Shown here: positions 7,846 through 18,592 of the stretch, in pieces
Layout: each line of letters starts with the position of its first letter
How positions within the stretch are numbered: position 1 is the first letter of the stretch
Assembly: GCA_001464815.1 (NCBI GenBank)
Contig: LNDW01000026.1
Coordinates: forward strand, 52,358-116,357
Length of the DNA stretch: 64,000 nt
From: Betaproteobacteria bacterium Ga0077527
GTDB taxonomy: Bacteria; Pseudomonadota; Gammaproteobacteria; Burkholderiales; SG8-41
Direction: 5' to 3'
The notes under the pieces: model-generated
The model's database searches: none
The model's input: only the letters and a program-made list of their open reading frames with translations
What the model was told of the DNA's origin: nothing
Translations under genes and position numbers: made by a program

Positions 7846-8808
7846 TCATGGTGCGGCTGGCAGCACCGCGAGACGAAAACCAGAAGCGCCCAGGCTGCCG
7901 GCGTCCAGCGCCAGGCGTACGGTCATCTCGGCATTCGCCGCCAGCCCGGCACCACGATCCACTGTAGCGGGCAGATATTCGGCCGGCACAAAAACCCGCC
8001 GTGCCAGGGTGTGGTCATTGGTGTTGGTCAGCACCAGATCCAGCGCCGGGAAACCCACCGCGTGACCGGCGTGGTTGCGCAGGGTGGCCGTCAACTGAAT
8101 CTGCTCAGGCCGCGCCGGATCGATGACCTGCAGGTCGGAACCTTCGATCAGCACCGACTTCGGCCGCTGCGGCATCTCGACCGTACAACCGGCCGCGGCA
8201 CAGGCGGCGGTGATCCACTCCCGCGCCAGCGCATGGCGCGCAGCAACTTCACCACGATAGAAATAGATCACCTGACCGGCAATCACCACGAACAGCAGGG
8301 CGCTGGCGGCAGCCCAGGCGCGGCGGTGCGGCTCGATGACCGGTGGCCGCGGCACAAAGGGGTTGTCTGCATCAATCAACGGTTCCGCGACAGCCGCTGT
8401 CGCAACTTTCTCCGCGGAAGCATCGCCAGAATCAACCACTGCGGCTTCGGGGGCCTGCCGCATTTCGATCCATGCTTTTTCGGGTCCCGGCACATCCTCT
8501 GACGGCAGCGCGGCATCGGGGCTCTCGATCACCGGCCGTCGGTCTTCTGCGGCAGTGACCAAAACGTCGTCGGTGGCGGCTGGCCGGGGCACTGTGACAA
8601 CTTCGGCCGCAGTTTCCACCGCCGCCACGGTATCCGGTTGTGCTGCGGCAGGCTGCGGCGCTTCGGCCTGCAACCCGGCCAGCCCGTCAAACACCTGCAG
8701 GCAGCGGCCACAGCGCACCTGTCCGCCATGCGCCTGCAGTTGCGCTGTGCTGATGCGGAAAACCGTCCGGCAGTGGGCGCAGCGTGTGATCAGTTGTGGG
8801 GCGTTCAT
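7846..8808 (-). CDS. MJ0042-type zinc-ribbon protein with single TM segment and DUF3426
   Basis: The 320-residue protein starts with a zinc ribbon CAHC (10-13) ... CGRC (33-36), spaced as in the MJ0042 finger. A long acidic and Ala/Pro-rich linker follows. A single transmembrane helix lies at about 161-184 (LLFVVIAGQVIYFY). The C-terminal DUF3426 domain has a beta-sandwich-like LTATLRNHAGHAVGFPALDL. The topology suggests a cytoplasmic finger and a periplasmic domain. Function is unknown; in betaproteobacteria it regularly follows prmA, as here (44 bases). The end of the gene abuts the gcvH promoter. Confidence 0.85.
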   Translation of the reverse strand: MNAPQLITRCAHCRTVFRISTAQLQAHGGQVRCGRCLQVFDGLAGLQAEAPQPAAAQPDTVAAVETAAEVVTVPRPAATDDVLVTAAEDRRPVIESPDAALPSEDVPGPEKAWIEMRQAPEAAVVDSGDASAEKVATAAVAEPLIDADNPFVPRPPVIEPHRRAWAAASALLFVVIAGQVIYFYRGEVAARHALAREWITAACAAAGCTVEMPQRPKSVLIEGSDLQVIDPARPEQIQLTATLRNHAGHAVGFPALDLVLTNTNDHTLARRVFVPAEYLPATVDRGAGLAANAEMTVRLALDAGSLGASGFRLAVLPAAP

Positions 8809-8852
8809 CAGACCTTCAATGATACCGAAGCATGACCGCAGCGCGCGGCGCT

Positions 8853-9746
8853 TCAGCCGCGGCGTACGCCGGTCAGCAGCACCCAGCCGTCATCAACCGC
8901 GGCGCGCTTCATTTCAAAAGCCGCGGTGTAAGCCTCGAACACGGTGTCCGACTGCTCGGCAAGGATGCCGGCCAGCGCGATGCGGCCGCCGGGCAGCGTC
9001 AGTTGCGCCAGCAGCGGTGCCAGCACGGTCAGCGGATTGGCGAGAATGTTGGCGACCACGACACGGGCCGGCGCCACCGCCTCGATGTCGGCCTCGTCGA
9101 AGCGCACGGTCACACCGTTGCGGCCGGCATTGAGCCGCGCCGCCTCGACTGCCTGCGGGTCGATGTCGATGCCGCGGGCCGACGCTGCACCGAGCTTCAT
9201 TGCCGCTATCGCGAGGATGCCCGAGCCGCAACCGTAATCGAGCACATCGTCCCCGGCGGTCACGGTTTCGGACAGCCAGCGCAGGCACAGCCGCGTGGTC
9301 GGATGTGCGCCGGTGCCGAAAGCCACGCCGGGGTCGAGCGCGATATTGATGGCTGCAGGATCGGGCTGCGCATGCCAGCTCGGCACGATCCACAGCTTTG
9401 GCGTGATCTGCATCGGCTGAAACTGGCTTTGGGTAAGGCGCACCCAGTCCTCATCTTCGACACGCTCGATGGTGAAGGCCTCTGTGACGCGCAGCCCGGC
9501 CTCATGCAGCGCCTGCGGGATGATGGTGTAGAGGTCGGCATCGATCGCGAACAGGGCGCCGATGCGGTTGCGCCGCCAGCCGGTTGCCGGTGCTTCTCCG
9601 GGCTCGGCGAAGATCGGCCGCTCGTCTGTCGTGCCCGCTGCCGCGTCCTGCACGTCCACCGCCATCGCGCCGGCGTCGAACAGCACGTCGCTTAACGTTT
9701 CGACGGCGTCCTCGGAGACCTGCAGCGTGGCACAGAGCCAGGGCAT
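8853..9746 (-). CDS. prmA: Ribosomal protein L11 methyltransferase
   Basis: PrmA trimethylates several residues of L11 using S-adenosylmethionine. The 297 residues have the N-terminal substrate-recognition domain (about 1-100) and a class I methyltransferase domain. Its SAM motif is DYGCGSGILAIAA near residue 169, preceded by the family mark PGVAFGTGAHPTTRLCL. VVANILANPL is the catalytic-domain motif IV. Length and motifs match the family. It is followed by the DUF3426 gene and preceded, after a 162-base gap, by accC. Confidence 0.95.
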   Translation of the reverse strand: MPWLCATLQVSEDAVETLSDVLFDAGAMAVDVQDAAAGTTDERPIFAEPGEAPATGWRRNRIGALFAIDADLYTIIPQALHEAGLRVTEAFTIERVEDEDWVRLTQSQFQPMQITPKLWIVPSWHAQPDPAAINIALDPGVAFGTGAHPTTRLCLRWLSETVTAGDDVLDYGCGSGILAIAAMKLGAASARGIDIDPQAVEAARLNAGRNGVTVRFDEADIEAVAPARVVVANILANPLTVLAPLLAQLTLPGGRIALAGILAEQSDTVFEAYTAAFEMKRAAVDDGWVLLTGVRRG

Positions 9747-9908
9747 GACTAAATAGAACCTTTCTTAAAACCTGTCGAGCGCAGCCAGCTCATTACGTTG
9801 ACAACTTGGCGCGCGCAAGGCTTCGACGAGACCTTACGCCAAAGTAAGGCGAGGAGAAGCGCAGCGGGGAACGCCGTTCTGGCAAGCACAGACGCTTTAA
9901 GAAAAGCT

Positions 9909-11264
<1,356 letters not shown>

Positions 11265-11323
11265 GGATTAGAAGCCCGTTGTAAAGCGACCCGCCTTGCA
11301 GCGGCCGGATGCGTGGCGGTGGC

Positions 11324-11791
11324 TCATCCGATGATGAACAGCGGCTGGCCGTACTCGACCGGCTGGCCGTTCTCGACCAGGATGGCCTTGATCACGCCGT
11401 CGCGGTCGGCCTCGATTTCGTTGAGCAGCTTCATTGCTTCGATGATGCACACCGTCTCACCGCTCTTCACCGCAGAACCGACCTCGACAAAGGCTTTGGC
11501 CCCTGGTGTCGAGGAGCGATAGAAGGTGCCGACCATTGGCGACTTCACCGCATGTCCTTCGGGCTCGGCCGGCGGCGCATCGGCTGTGGCTGACGCAGCA
11601 GGTGTATCACCCAGGTCCAGCGCCGGCATCGCCGCCATCGGCTGCGCCACCGCGGGCGCCATCATCACCGGCGCGGCACCGTTGCCGAAACGGCTGATGC
11701 GCACTTTTTCCTCGCCCTCGGTGATTTCCAGCTCGGCGATGCCCGACTGCTGCACCAGGTCGATCAGGGTTTTAAGTTTTCTCAGGTCCAT
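11324..11791 (-). CDS. accB: Biotin carboxyl carrier protein of acetyl-CoA carboxylase
   Basis: The 155-residue protein has an N-terminal helical domain ([14 protein letters not shown]), a flexible Pro/Ala linker, and a C-terminal biotinyl domain with EAMKLLNEI, where Lys121 is biotinylated. [13 protein letters not shown] loop precedes it. It is the carrier for AccC, and the two genes are 59 bases apart. The aroQ stop is only 9 bases upstream of its start, which supports one transcript. Confidence 0.97.
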   Translation of the reverse strand: MDLRKLKTLIDLVQQSGIAELEITEGEEKVRISRFGNGAAPVMMAPAVAQPMAAMPALDLGDTPAASATADAPPAEPEGHAVKSPMVGTFYRSSTPGAKAFVEVGSAVKSGETVCIIEAMKLLNEIEADRDGVIKAILVENGQPVEYGQPLFIIG

Positions 11792-11800
11792 GTCAGCCCT

Positions 11801-12244
11801 TTACTTCAGTTTGCCGTGGCGCAAGGCGTAATCCAGCGCGAGTTCGTAACCGGTCGGGCCGAGGCCGCTGACCACCCCTACGGCAAGGTCCGAAAAATAC
11901 GACTCGCGGCGGAAGGCTTCGCGCGCGAACACATTGGATAAATGGATTTCGATGAACGGGATCGCCACCGCCGCCAGCGCGTCGCGCAGCGCGACGCTGG
12001 TGTGGGTGTAGGCCGCAGGATTGATCAGGATGAAGCCGACCCCCTCCCGCCCGGCCAACTGCACACGCTCGACCAGATCGGATTCCGAGTTGCTCTGGAA
12101 CACCGCCAGCGTTGCGCCGCCGGCCATGGCCTTTTCCTGCAGCCGCGATTCGATCTCGGCCAGCGTCGTCGCGCCGTAGATGCCGGGCTCGCGTGTGCCG
12201 AGCAGATTCAGGTTCGGCCCGTTGATCAGCAAAATCGGTTTCAC
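11801..12244 (-). CDS. aroQ: 3-dehydroquinate dehydratase, type II
   Basis: This enzyme dehydrates 3-dehydroquinate to 3-dehydroshikimate in the shikimate pathway. From a GTG start at 12244 the protein is 147 residues, the family's normal length. It has the conserved [15 protein letters not shown] with the lid Arg and the catalytic Tyr. [16 protein letters not shown] and [14 protein letters not shown] follow, with the catalytic His. The frame stays open 38 codons further upstream to an ATG, but that extension has no family counterpart. An AAGGGAG site lies about 11 bases before the GTG. It leads the accB-accC genes. Confidence 0.93.
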   Translation of the reverse strand: MKPILLINGPNLNLLGTREPGIYGATTLAEIESRLQEKAMAGGATLAVFQSNSESDLVERVQLAGREGVGFILINPAAYTHTSVALRDALAAVAIPFIEIHLSNVFAREAFRRESYFSDLAVGVVSGLGPTGYELALDYALRHGKLK

Positions 12245-12691
12245 GCCGGCCGTCGCTCCCTTGATGATGAACCCGCTATAATGGGTGCCGTCCACGCGGC
12301 AATGTTGTTCCCGTCGAAATCCTCCGGCCCGCCGCTGACCGCACGCCACCCCGGTCAATTCTGACCTGAAACGCGATTTTCACAGAAGTTGCCAGTAGTT
12401 GTCTACTTTTTAGACCCGGTTAGCAGATTTTGACGACACTTGCCAGGCCGTGCGACGCCTAATCAGCCACGATCCGCAGCCGGCAGCACTGGACTTCAGC
12501 CCTCCCTCCCAAGCTCGGATCTGACCCCGAACCCCCGGCTCATCCTATACCTTGCAATCCAATCCGGTGATTTCGGGTTAGCTACAAAATAACCGAAATT
12601 GAGAGAAATTGTCGGACATTTAGTGCTGATTGATCACTTTTACGAGAGGATTGGACACTCCAGCAGTAACCCAGGCATATAAATTAACCAA
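12245..12691. other. Long intergenic region between aroQ and the TlpA-like gene; no gene seen
   Basis: No credible coding frame was found. The stretch is more AT-rich than its surroundings. It holds several inverted repeats: GTCTA-ctttt-TAGAC (about 12399-12413), ATTTCGGGTTA / TAACCGAAAT with one bulged base (12570-12599), and AATTAACC / GGTTAATT (12682-12710), which overlaps the end of the TlpA-like gene. It should contain the aroQ-accB-accC promoter. Confidence 0.5.
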
Positions 12692-13228
12692 TTAAATCAA
12701 TGGGTTAATTGCGGCGCGCAGGCGGACCTCATCAACTCCGCCAAGCAATGTCCCCGCCAGCCGGCCTTTGCGATCGAGCAGTGCGGTATACGGTAATACC
12801 CCGGCCTTGTTGCCGGCACGTCGTGACAACTCCACGCCATCCATACCGGCAATCACCAGCGGATAATTGATCCGGAATTCCCTGGCAAACTCCGACACCT
12901 TATCGGCTTGATCAATGGAGATACCGACAAAATGAAGGTTTTTAGCTGCATATTCCTGCTGCAGGCGGACAAATACGGGGATTTCTTCTCGGCAAGGCGC
13001 GCACCAGGTCGCCCAGAAATTGACGACCAGCACGGCACCGCGCAAATGCTCCAGCGTCTGCTGGCTGCCATCAAGCTGCTGGAAACGATGGCTGAGGATG
13101 GTATCGCCGACTTCAGGCACCACCGCACTGCTGACCACGCCCAGACGCCAGAGATGGGCCAGCACACCGGCGCCTGCGGCCAGCCCGCCGAGGCCGGCAA
13201 TCAGCAGCCCGCGCCGCAATGGGCTCAT
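12692..13228 (-). CDS. TlpA/ResA-type thiol-disulfide oxidoreductase
   Basis: The 178 residues comprise an N-terminal membrane anchor (about 8-28) and a periplasmic thioredoxin-like domain. The active site is WCAPC (Cys76, Cys79) in the context NFWATWCAPCREEIPVF, with a later cis-Pro region (VLPYTALLD). This fits the TlpA/ResA family, which reduces apo-cytochrome c or other periplasmic thiols. Its start codon overlaps the stop of dsbD (ATGA, 13225-13228). The two are therefore translationally coupled, and DsbD is the likely source of its electrons. Confidence 0.9.
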   Translation of the reverse strand: MSPLRRGLLIAGLGGLAAGAGVLAHLWRLGVVSSAVVPEVGDTILSHRFQQLDGSQQTLEHLRGAVLVVNFWATWCAPCREEIPVFVRLQQEYAAKNLHFVGISIDQADKVSEFAREFRINYPLVIAGMDGVELSRRAGNKAGVLPYTALLDRKGRLAGTLLGGVDEVRLRAAINPLI

Positions 13229-15024
13229 CGCGCGCCCAGCGCCTGGTCGAGTACCGTGGCGAACTTGTCGGCGGCCTGGAAGCCGATCACGCGCAGGCCC
13301 TGGATTTCACGGCCTGCGGGATCAAAAAAGACAATGCCCGGGGGCCCGAACAGGCGAAAGCGCCTGAGCAGGGCCTGGTGGTCAGCGCTGCCCGCAGTGA
13401 CATCGGCCTGCACCTTGATCATTTTTGCCAGCCGCGCCTGCACCGCCGGATCAGTGAAGGTGTAACGCTCCATTTCCTTGCAGCTCACGCACCAGTCGGC
13501 ATAGAAGTCGAGCATCACCACCTTGCCGGACGCGGCGGCAATCGCGGCATCGAGTTCGCTGCTGCTGCCGACTTTCTGGAAAGCCACCGGGGAAACCACC
13601 GCATCTCCGCCAACCCCGCCACCGCGCAGTCCTGACAGCGGCTGCAGCACATCGCGCCCTCCCGACAGGGCGCCAACCAGATAGGCAATACCGGCCACCA
13701 GCAGCAGCACACCGAGCCCCTTGCCAACACGGGCCGCGCTGCCGGCCCCGGCCGGCAGCGGATCGATGGCGCGCAGTACAACACCGCTGAACATCAGCAG
13801 CGCGGCCCAGGCCAGCATCTGCGCAACCACCGGAATCACCGGCGACACCAGATAGATCGCCACCGCCAGCAGCAACACCCCGAAGAATCGTTTGACGGCC
13901 TCCATCCATGCGCCGGCCCTGGGCAGCAGGGCCCCGGCCGAAGCGCCGACTGCGAGCAATGGCACCCCCATGCCCAGCGCCATTGCGAACAGCGCCACCG
14001 CGCCGAGCAGGCCATCACCACTTTGCGAGATGTAGAGCAGCGCGCCGGCCAGCGGCGCGGCGACGCAGGGACTGACAATCAGCGCCGAAAAAACACCCAT
14101 GCCAAACACACCGGTAAAACGTCCGCCGGGGAGGCGGCCACTGGTGCCGGCCAGCCAGGATTGCAGGGCCGGCGGCAGACGCAGCTCGTATACACCGAAC
14201 ATCGACAGCGCCAGCACCACAAACACCAGCGCAAAGGCGCCCAGTACCCAGGGATTCTGCAGCGCCGCTGCGAGCATGCCGCCGGAAAGACCGGCAGCCA
14301 CTCCCGCCAGTGCATAGGTGATGGCCATGCCCAGCACATAAGCCACCGACAGCAGGAGGCCGTGTATGCGGGTGACCTTTGCGCCCTGGCCGACGATGAT
14401 GCCGGAGAGGATCGGCACCATCGGCAGCACGCAGGGCGTCAATGACAGCAGCAGGCCAAAACCGAAAAAGCTCAGGATCATCCAGCCGGTGGAGCCGCGG
14501 AACAGCTCTGCGATGCGTGCATCCTCGCCGAGTGCCGGGGTCGCAACCGGCGCCGCGCCAGCCGCCGCCGCAGCCCCGGTCAATTGCAGTTTGGCCACCT
14601 GCTCGGTCGGCACATAACAGACCCCGACATCAGCACAGCCCTGCGACAGCGCCTTCAGCGTGATGCGTCCTTCGCCGGCGGACACCACCGGAATCACGAT
14701 GCGCAAATCGCCGCGATAGACCTCGGTCTCGCCGAAAAACTCGTCCTTCTTGCGCTCACCCTGGGGCAGGCGCGGCTCCCCGAGCACCACGCCGGCGGGT
14801 TCCGCGGTAAAGCGGAATTTGTCGCGGTACATGTAATAGCCCTTGGCAATCAGGTACCGCACCTCGATCGCATCCGGCGCGGCAATACGCACGCTGAAGG
14901 CAAAGGCTTTTTCCGGCTCCAGCAGATCGGGCTCGGCGGCGCGGGTCGATCCGCTGAAAACCAGGGCCAGCAATAAAAACCAGCGCAGCATTACAACGGG
15001 CATGACGGCAATGGAAAAGCGCAT
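13225..15024 (-). CDS. dsbD: Thiol:disulfide interchange protein DsbD
   Basis: DsbD carries electrons from cytoplasmic thioredoxin to periplasmic partners. After a signal peptide (about 1-30), the 599 residues show all three modules. The N-terminal alpha domain has GCADVGVCY (Cys130, Cys136). The eight-helix membrane domain has LTPCVLPMVP and IVSPCVAAPL. The C-terminal thioredoxin domain has DWCVSCK (Cys512, Cys515). The gene is followed by the overlapping TlpA-like gene and preceded by cutA 7 bases upstream, the common cutA-dsbD order. Confidence 0.96.
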   Translation of the reverse strand: MRFSIAVMPVVMLRWFLLLALVFSGSTRAAEPDLLEPEKAFAFSVRIAAPDAIEVRYLIAKGYYMYRDKFRFTAEPAGVVLGEPRLPQGERKKDEFFGETEVYRGDLRIVIPVVSAGEGRITLKALSQGCADVGVCYVPTEQVAKLQLTGAAAAAGAAPVATPALGEDARIAELFRGSTGWMILSFFGFGLLLSLTPCVLPMVPILSGIIVGQGAKVTRIHGLLLSVAYVLGMAITYALAGVAAGLSGGMLAAALQNPWVLGAFALVFVVLALSMFGVYELRLPPALQSWLAGTSGRLPGGRFTGVFGMGVFSALIVSPCVAAPLAGALLYISQSGDGLLGAVALFAMALGMGVPLLAVGASAGALLPRAGAWMEAVKRFFGVLLLAVAIYLVSPVIPVVAQMLAWAALLMFSGVVLRAIDPLPAGAGSAARVGKGLGVLLLVAGIAYLVGALSGGRDVLQPLSGLRGGGVGGDAVVSPVAFQKVGSSSELDAAIAAASGKVVMLDFYADWCVSCKEMERYTFTDPAVQARLAKMIKVQADVTAGSADHQALLRRFRLFGPPGIVFFDPAGREIQGLRVIGFQAADKFATVLDQALGAR

Positions 15025-15031
15025 AGGGGGT

Positions 15032-15388
15032 TCAGGCGGGTTCGGTTCGGGCCATCACATTGGTTTCATCCGCCACCCACTGCAGGAAGGCGGGCAGGCC
15101 CCTGTCCACTGGGACAGCAATGATTTCCGGTAGTTCGTACGGGTGGTGTTCACGCAGCGCGGCTTCGAGCCGCGCATAGGCCACCGCCGTGGTCTTGATC
15201 AGCAGCGGCACCTCGGTCGCGGTTTCGATCGTCCCCTGCCAGCGGTAACTCGAGCGGCAGGGCGCAAGAATGTTGACGCAGGCGGCGAGCCGCGATTGCA
15301 GAAGATGGTCCGCCAGTTTTTCAGCGGTGGCCGCATCCGGCGCATTGCACAACACCAGCAGCACCGTGCCGGGTTCAGCCGGCATCAT
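15032..15388 (-). CDS. cutA: Divalent cation tolerance protein CutA
   Basis: The 118 residues show the CutA1 trimer fold signatures: LLVLCNAPDAATAEKLA at the N-terminus, LAACVNILAPCRSSYRWQG in the middle, and HPYELPEIIAVPVDRGLPAFLQWV at the end. CutA is linked to divalent metal tolerance, though its molecular role is unclear. The start overlaps the stop of the upstream epimerase-like gene by 4 bases, and dsbD follows after 7 bases. Confidence 0.94.
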   Translation of the reverse strand: MMPAEPGTVLLVLCNAPDAATAEKLADHLLQSRLAACVNILAPCRSSYRWQGTIETATEVPLLIKTTAVAYARLEAALREHHPYELPEIIAVPVDRGLPAFLQWVADETNVMARTEPA

Positions 15389-16290
15389 GACGATCCAGAT
15401 GCATGTTCAAGCCGCAGGGCCGCCGCGGCGGCAACCCCTTCATTGACCGTCGGATAGCGCAGGCGTACGCGCAGTTCGCGCTTCACACGACCGTTCACCA
15501 GGCGCCGCGATTCACTCATGAACGAATACAGCGTTTCCGGCAGCACCTGCCGTGCTTCGGCGCGCGGCAGCCGCGGCGGACGCGGCAGGCTGAAACGGTC
15601 GGCAACAAGATCGAAGTAGTCACCCATTTTCTGTGGTGCGTCATCGCTGGCGTTGTAGCTGCGGTTGGCCTGGCCGTGATGCAGGGCTGCGACCACCATC
15701 CGCGCCAGGTCATCGGCATGGACATGGTTGACGTAACTGTCTTCGTGATCGAGCAAGGCCGGCGTACCGCGCTCAAGACGCGCGAGCGGCAGGCGGTCCT
15801 CGGCATAGATGCCGGGCACCCGCAGGATGCTGACACACACGCCGCTGCGCGCGCCCCACTCACGCAGGCGGCGTTCGGCATCGGCGCGACGCCGCGCGCG
15901 CGCGGTTGACGGGCGCAGCGGACTCGTCTCATCAATGAGTGCGCCGCTGCAGTCGCCATAGACGCCGCTGGTGCTGATGTAGACAAAGTGCTGTGGTAGA
16001 CTGCGCGCCCGCGCCAGCGCCGCAATCAAATGCGCAGTGCGGGAGTCGGTGGCACCATCCGCCGGCGGCGGCGCAAGATGGATGACATCATGCGCGAGGC
16101 CCGGCAGCGCCTCGAGGCTCTCCGGACGGTCGAGATCGCCGGCCAGCGGAATGATGCCCCGGCTGCGCAATCCGGCGAAGCGTGCAGCCTCACGCGTCAG
16201 CGCGTAGATGCGATAACGCGAACGCAGCAGCGCCGCAACGCGGGTGCCAACGTCGCCGCAACCAATGATCAGCAGTCGCTTCATAGCCAT
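15385..16290 (-). CDS. NAD-dependent epimerase/dehydratase-like protein (YeeZ type)
   Basis: The 301 residues form an extended short-chain dehydrogenase fold. The nucleotide motif is GCGDVG (10-15), near RLLIIGCGDVGTRVAALL. A shifted active site has YISTSGVYGDCSG (the Y-x3-K pair is degenerate in this subgroup). A C-terminal substrate domain starts after YVNHVHADDLARM. The YeeZ-like subgroup has no settled substrate. ATG codons at 16290 and 16284 are both plausible. The stop overlaps cutA by 4 bases. It diverges from the flavoreductase gene across 64 bases. Confidence 0.82.
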   Translation of the reverse strand: MAMKRLLIIGCGDVGTRVAALLRSRYRIYALTREAARFAGLRSRGIIPLAGDLDRPESLEALPGLAHDVIHLAPPPADGATDSRTAHLIAALARARSLPQHFVYISTSGVYGDCSGALIDETSPLRPSTARARRRADAERRLREWGARSGVCVSILRVPGIYAEDRLPLARLERGTPALLDHEDSYVNHVHADDLARMVVAALHHGQANRSYNASDDAPQKMGDYFDLVADRFSLPRPPRLPRAEARQVLPETLYSFMSESRRLVNGRVKRELRVRLRYPTVNEGVAAAAALRLEHASGSS

Positions 16291-16354
16291 CTGTTCACAG
16301 CTGTCGTTTTACCGGCCAGTCCTCATAGCCTTTCATTCTAGCGCAACCCCGGCG

Positions 16355-17368
16355 ATGACCTTCCAGATCACCCTGATGCCCAGCGGCCATGTCTGCCATG
16401 CCGAGGCTGCTGATACCGTGCTCGAAGCCGCGCTGCGCGAAGGCTTTCTGCTGCCCTACGGCTGCCGCAACGGCGCGTGCGGCTCATGCAAGGGCAAGGT
16501 ACTGCGGGGCCGGGTCGAACACGGTGCAACGCAGGACAAGGCGCTGTCTTCTGCGGAGCGTGAACGCGGCGCGGCGCTGTTCTGCCAGGCGAAGCCTTTG
16601 ACCGACCTGGTGGTCGAATGCCGGGAGATCGGGGCAATGCGCGACATCCCCGTGCGCACCCTGCCCTGCCGCGTGCAGACGCTGGAGCGCCTGACACCCG
16701 AAGTGATGCGCATCCGCCTGCGCCTGCCGGCTTCCGAGCGGTTGCAGTTTCTCGCGGGCCAGTACATCGACATCCTGCTCAAGGACGGCACCCGGCGCAG
16801 CCTGTCGATGGCCAACCCCCCGCACGACGATGGGCTGATCGAACTGCACCTGCGCAACTACGGCGGCCCGTTCAGCACCCATGTATTCACGCAGCTGAAG
16901 GAAAAGGACATCCTGCGTTTTGAAGGACCTCTCGGCAGTTTTTACCTGCGCGAGGACGGCGAGAAGCCGGTGATCCTGGTCGCAGGCGGCACCGGCTTCG
17001 CGCCGATCAAGGCGATCATCGAACACGCCATCCACAACCACATCAAAAGGCCGCTGACGCTGTACCGCGGAGCGCGCAACGCCGCCGATCTCTACCTCGA
17101 CGAACTGCCGCAGGGCTGGGCGCGGGAACACGGTGTGAACTACGTGCCGGTGATATCCGATGGGGCAGCGGATGACGGCTGGACCGGCCGCCGCGGCCTG
17201 GTGCATCAGGCAGTGCTCGAAGACCATGCAGATCTTTCGGAATTCGAGGTCTATGCCTGCGGCGCGCCATTGATGATCGAGGCCGCGAAACGCGACTTCT
17301 GCGCGCAGCGCGGGTTACCCGAAGCGGCGTTCTACGCCGATGCCTTCACGCCGGCGAACCCGGCCTGA
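16355..17368 (+). CDS. 2Fe-2S ferredoxin-flavin-NAD(P)H reductase (AscD-like, CDP-6-deoxy-glucoseen reductase family)
   Basis: The 337-residue protein has an N-terminal plant-type 2Fe-2S domain with YGCRNGACGSC (Cys37, Cys42, Cys45) and a fourth ligand at Cys77. A flavin domain with RSLSMANPP follows. The NAD(P)-binding domain has VAGGTGFAPIKAI and a C-terminal VYACGAPLMIEAA. This single-chain layout fits the family annotated as CDP-6-deoxy-delta-3,4-glucoseen reductase and also electron-transfer components of oxygenases. No deoxysugar genes or oxygenase lie beside it, so the acceptor is unknown. The ATG at 16355 is chosen because family homology starts at MTFQITL. Confidence 0.85.
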   Translation: MTFQITLMPSGHVCHAEAADTVLEAALREGFLLPYGCRNGACGSCKGKVLRGRVEHGATQDKALSSAERERGAALFCQAKPLTDLVVECREIGAMRDIPVRTLPCRVQTLERLTPEVMRIRLRLPASERLQFLAGQYIDILLKDGTRRSLSMANPPHDDGLIELHLRNYGGPFSTHVFTQLKEKDILRFEGPLGSFYLREDGEKPVILVAGGTGFAPIKAIIEHAIHNHIKRPLTLYRGARNAADLYLDELPQGWAREHGVNYVPVISDGAADDGWTGRRGLVHQAVLEDHADLSEFEVYACGAPLMIEAAKRDFCAQRGLPEAAFYADAFTPANPA

Positions 17369-17378
17369 GGCGGGACAG

Positions 17379-18587
17379 TCACACCGTCCGCCGCCGCCGC
17401 CCGCCTGAAGCGCGCTGCAACTGCGCCGCGGCCAGTTCCAGACTTTCACGGTAATGGCGGCGCGCTTCGTCGCCGCGTTCGAGCCCCTCGTGCAGGCGCG
17501 CCAGCTCGAGGTGCGCGGTGTAGGTCGCCTCGATGGCAATACTCGCTTCGAGGTAGCTCTGCGCCTTGCCCCACAACTGCTGATGCGCGCACAGGCGGCC
17601 CAGCGTGAGCAGCAGCGCGGCATCCTCGCGCCGGGTTTTCAGCCAGCGCTCGGCCTGTTCGATGCGGCGCAGGGCGTCGTCGCCCGGTTGCTCGCCATAG
17701 AGCTGCACGAGCGCGGCATCCCATTCAGCATCGAGCGCGGCTTCGATGATGCCGCGCGCCTGCGCCGATTCGCCCAAGGCCTGGAAGACCGTTGCCGCGG
17801 CCGCGGCGATGATCGCGTCGCGGCGATGGCGTTCGGGTACGCGTTTCCACAGCGCAGCCAGCGCGGCGCTGTCGCCAGCCTGACGCCGGATCATCTGCAG
17901 CCAGGCATGGCGGCGTTCGGCATCGGCCTGGTCCGCGCTGAACACGCCGCGCTTCTCGAGCTGGTCGATCAGTGCAGGCGCCAGCTCCCACTGCTTGAGG
18001 CGCTGGCGCGCGCGCAACTCCAGGCGCAGCGCCGCGGTGTGTTTGACCGGCAGCATGGCCAGCGCCGCCAGCGCCTCTTCCGGACGCTGGTCGTCAATCA
18101 GCATGCGCGCCCGCGCCACCGCGCGGATCGGCGCCTGCGCTGCATCGCCTTGCTCAAGTCGCTCGAGATGGGCGTCGCGGCGCGGCCGGTCGCGCAGGCC
18201 ATGCGCGGCATGTGCGGCAATCACCGCGCCGACATCGGGAGCCGCGCCCAGTTCGACGGCACGCACCGCGCCCTTCTCAGCGCGGGCAAACCGCCCGGCA
18301 AAAAAATCACGCAGCGCCTCGAGCAGCGCATGTTGCGCGCCTTCGGCCTTGCGCCGCGCGCGCAGTGCAGCCACTCGTGCCGGCAGGTCAATCGCGGTGA
18401 ACAGCAGGCGCAGCAGCGCATAGGCGCTGATGAAGCCGAGCAGCAGCAGGATTACCGCGAGATTCAGTGACAGCTCGATACGCTGGCCGGGCAGCGCAAC
18501 CAGCACATAACCTTCGTTCAAACCACCGAGCAGGGTCAGCGCGGTGGCGGCGGCGGCAAGGCCGATGATCCAGAGCAGCCAGCGCAT
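17379..18587 (-). CDS. hemY: HemY-type TPR membrane protein
   Basis: The 402 residues begin with two transmembrane helices (about 4-22 and 40-62, around LLWIIGLAAAATALTLLGG). The HemY N-terminal domain (LRLLFTAIDLPARVAALRA) and helical TPR-like repeats over about 110-390 follow. HemY is linked to late heme biosynthesis or its assembly at the membrane; its biochemical role is not settled. It ends the hemC-hemD-hemX-hemY array, 5 bases after hemX, and converges with the flavoreductase gene. Confidence 0.92.
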   Translation of the reverse strand: MRWLLWIIGLAAAATALTLLGGLNEGYVLVALPGQRIELSLNLAVILLLLGFISAYALLRLLFTAIDLPARVAALRARRKAEGAQHALLEALRDFFAGRFARAEKGAVRAVELGAAPDVGAVIAAHAAHGLRDRPRRDAHLERLEQGDAAQAPIRAVARARMLIDDQRPEEALAALAMLPVKHTAALRLELRARQRLKQWELAPALIDQLEKRGVFSADQADAERRHAWLQMIRRQAGDSAALAALWKRVPERHRRDAIIAAAAATVFQALGESAQARGIIEAALDAEWDAALVQLYGEQPGDDALRRIEQAERWLKTRREDAALLLTLGRLCAHQQLWGKAQSYLEASIAIEATYTAHLELARLHEGLERGDEARRHYRESLELAAAQLQRASGGRRRRTV

Positions 18588-18592
18588 GGCTT

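Noticed and set aside
12277..12282. Plus-strand TATAAT near aroQ
   Set aside because: It points away from aroQ and no plus-strand gene follows it.
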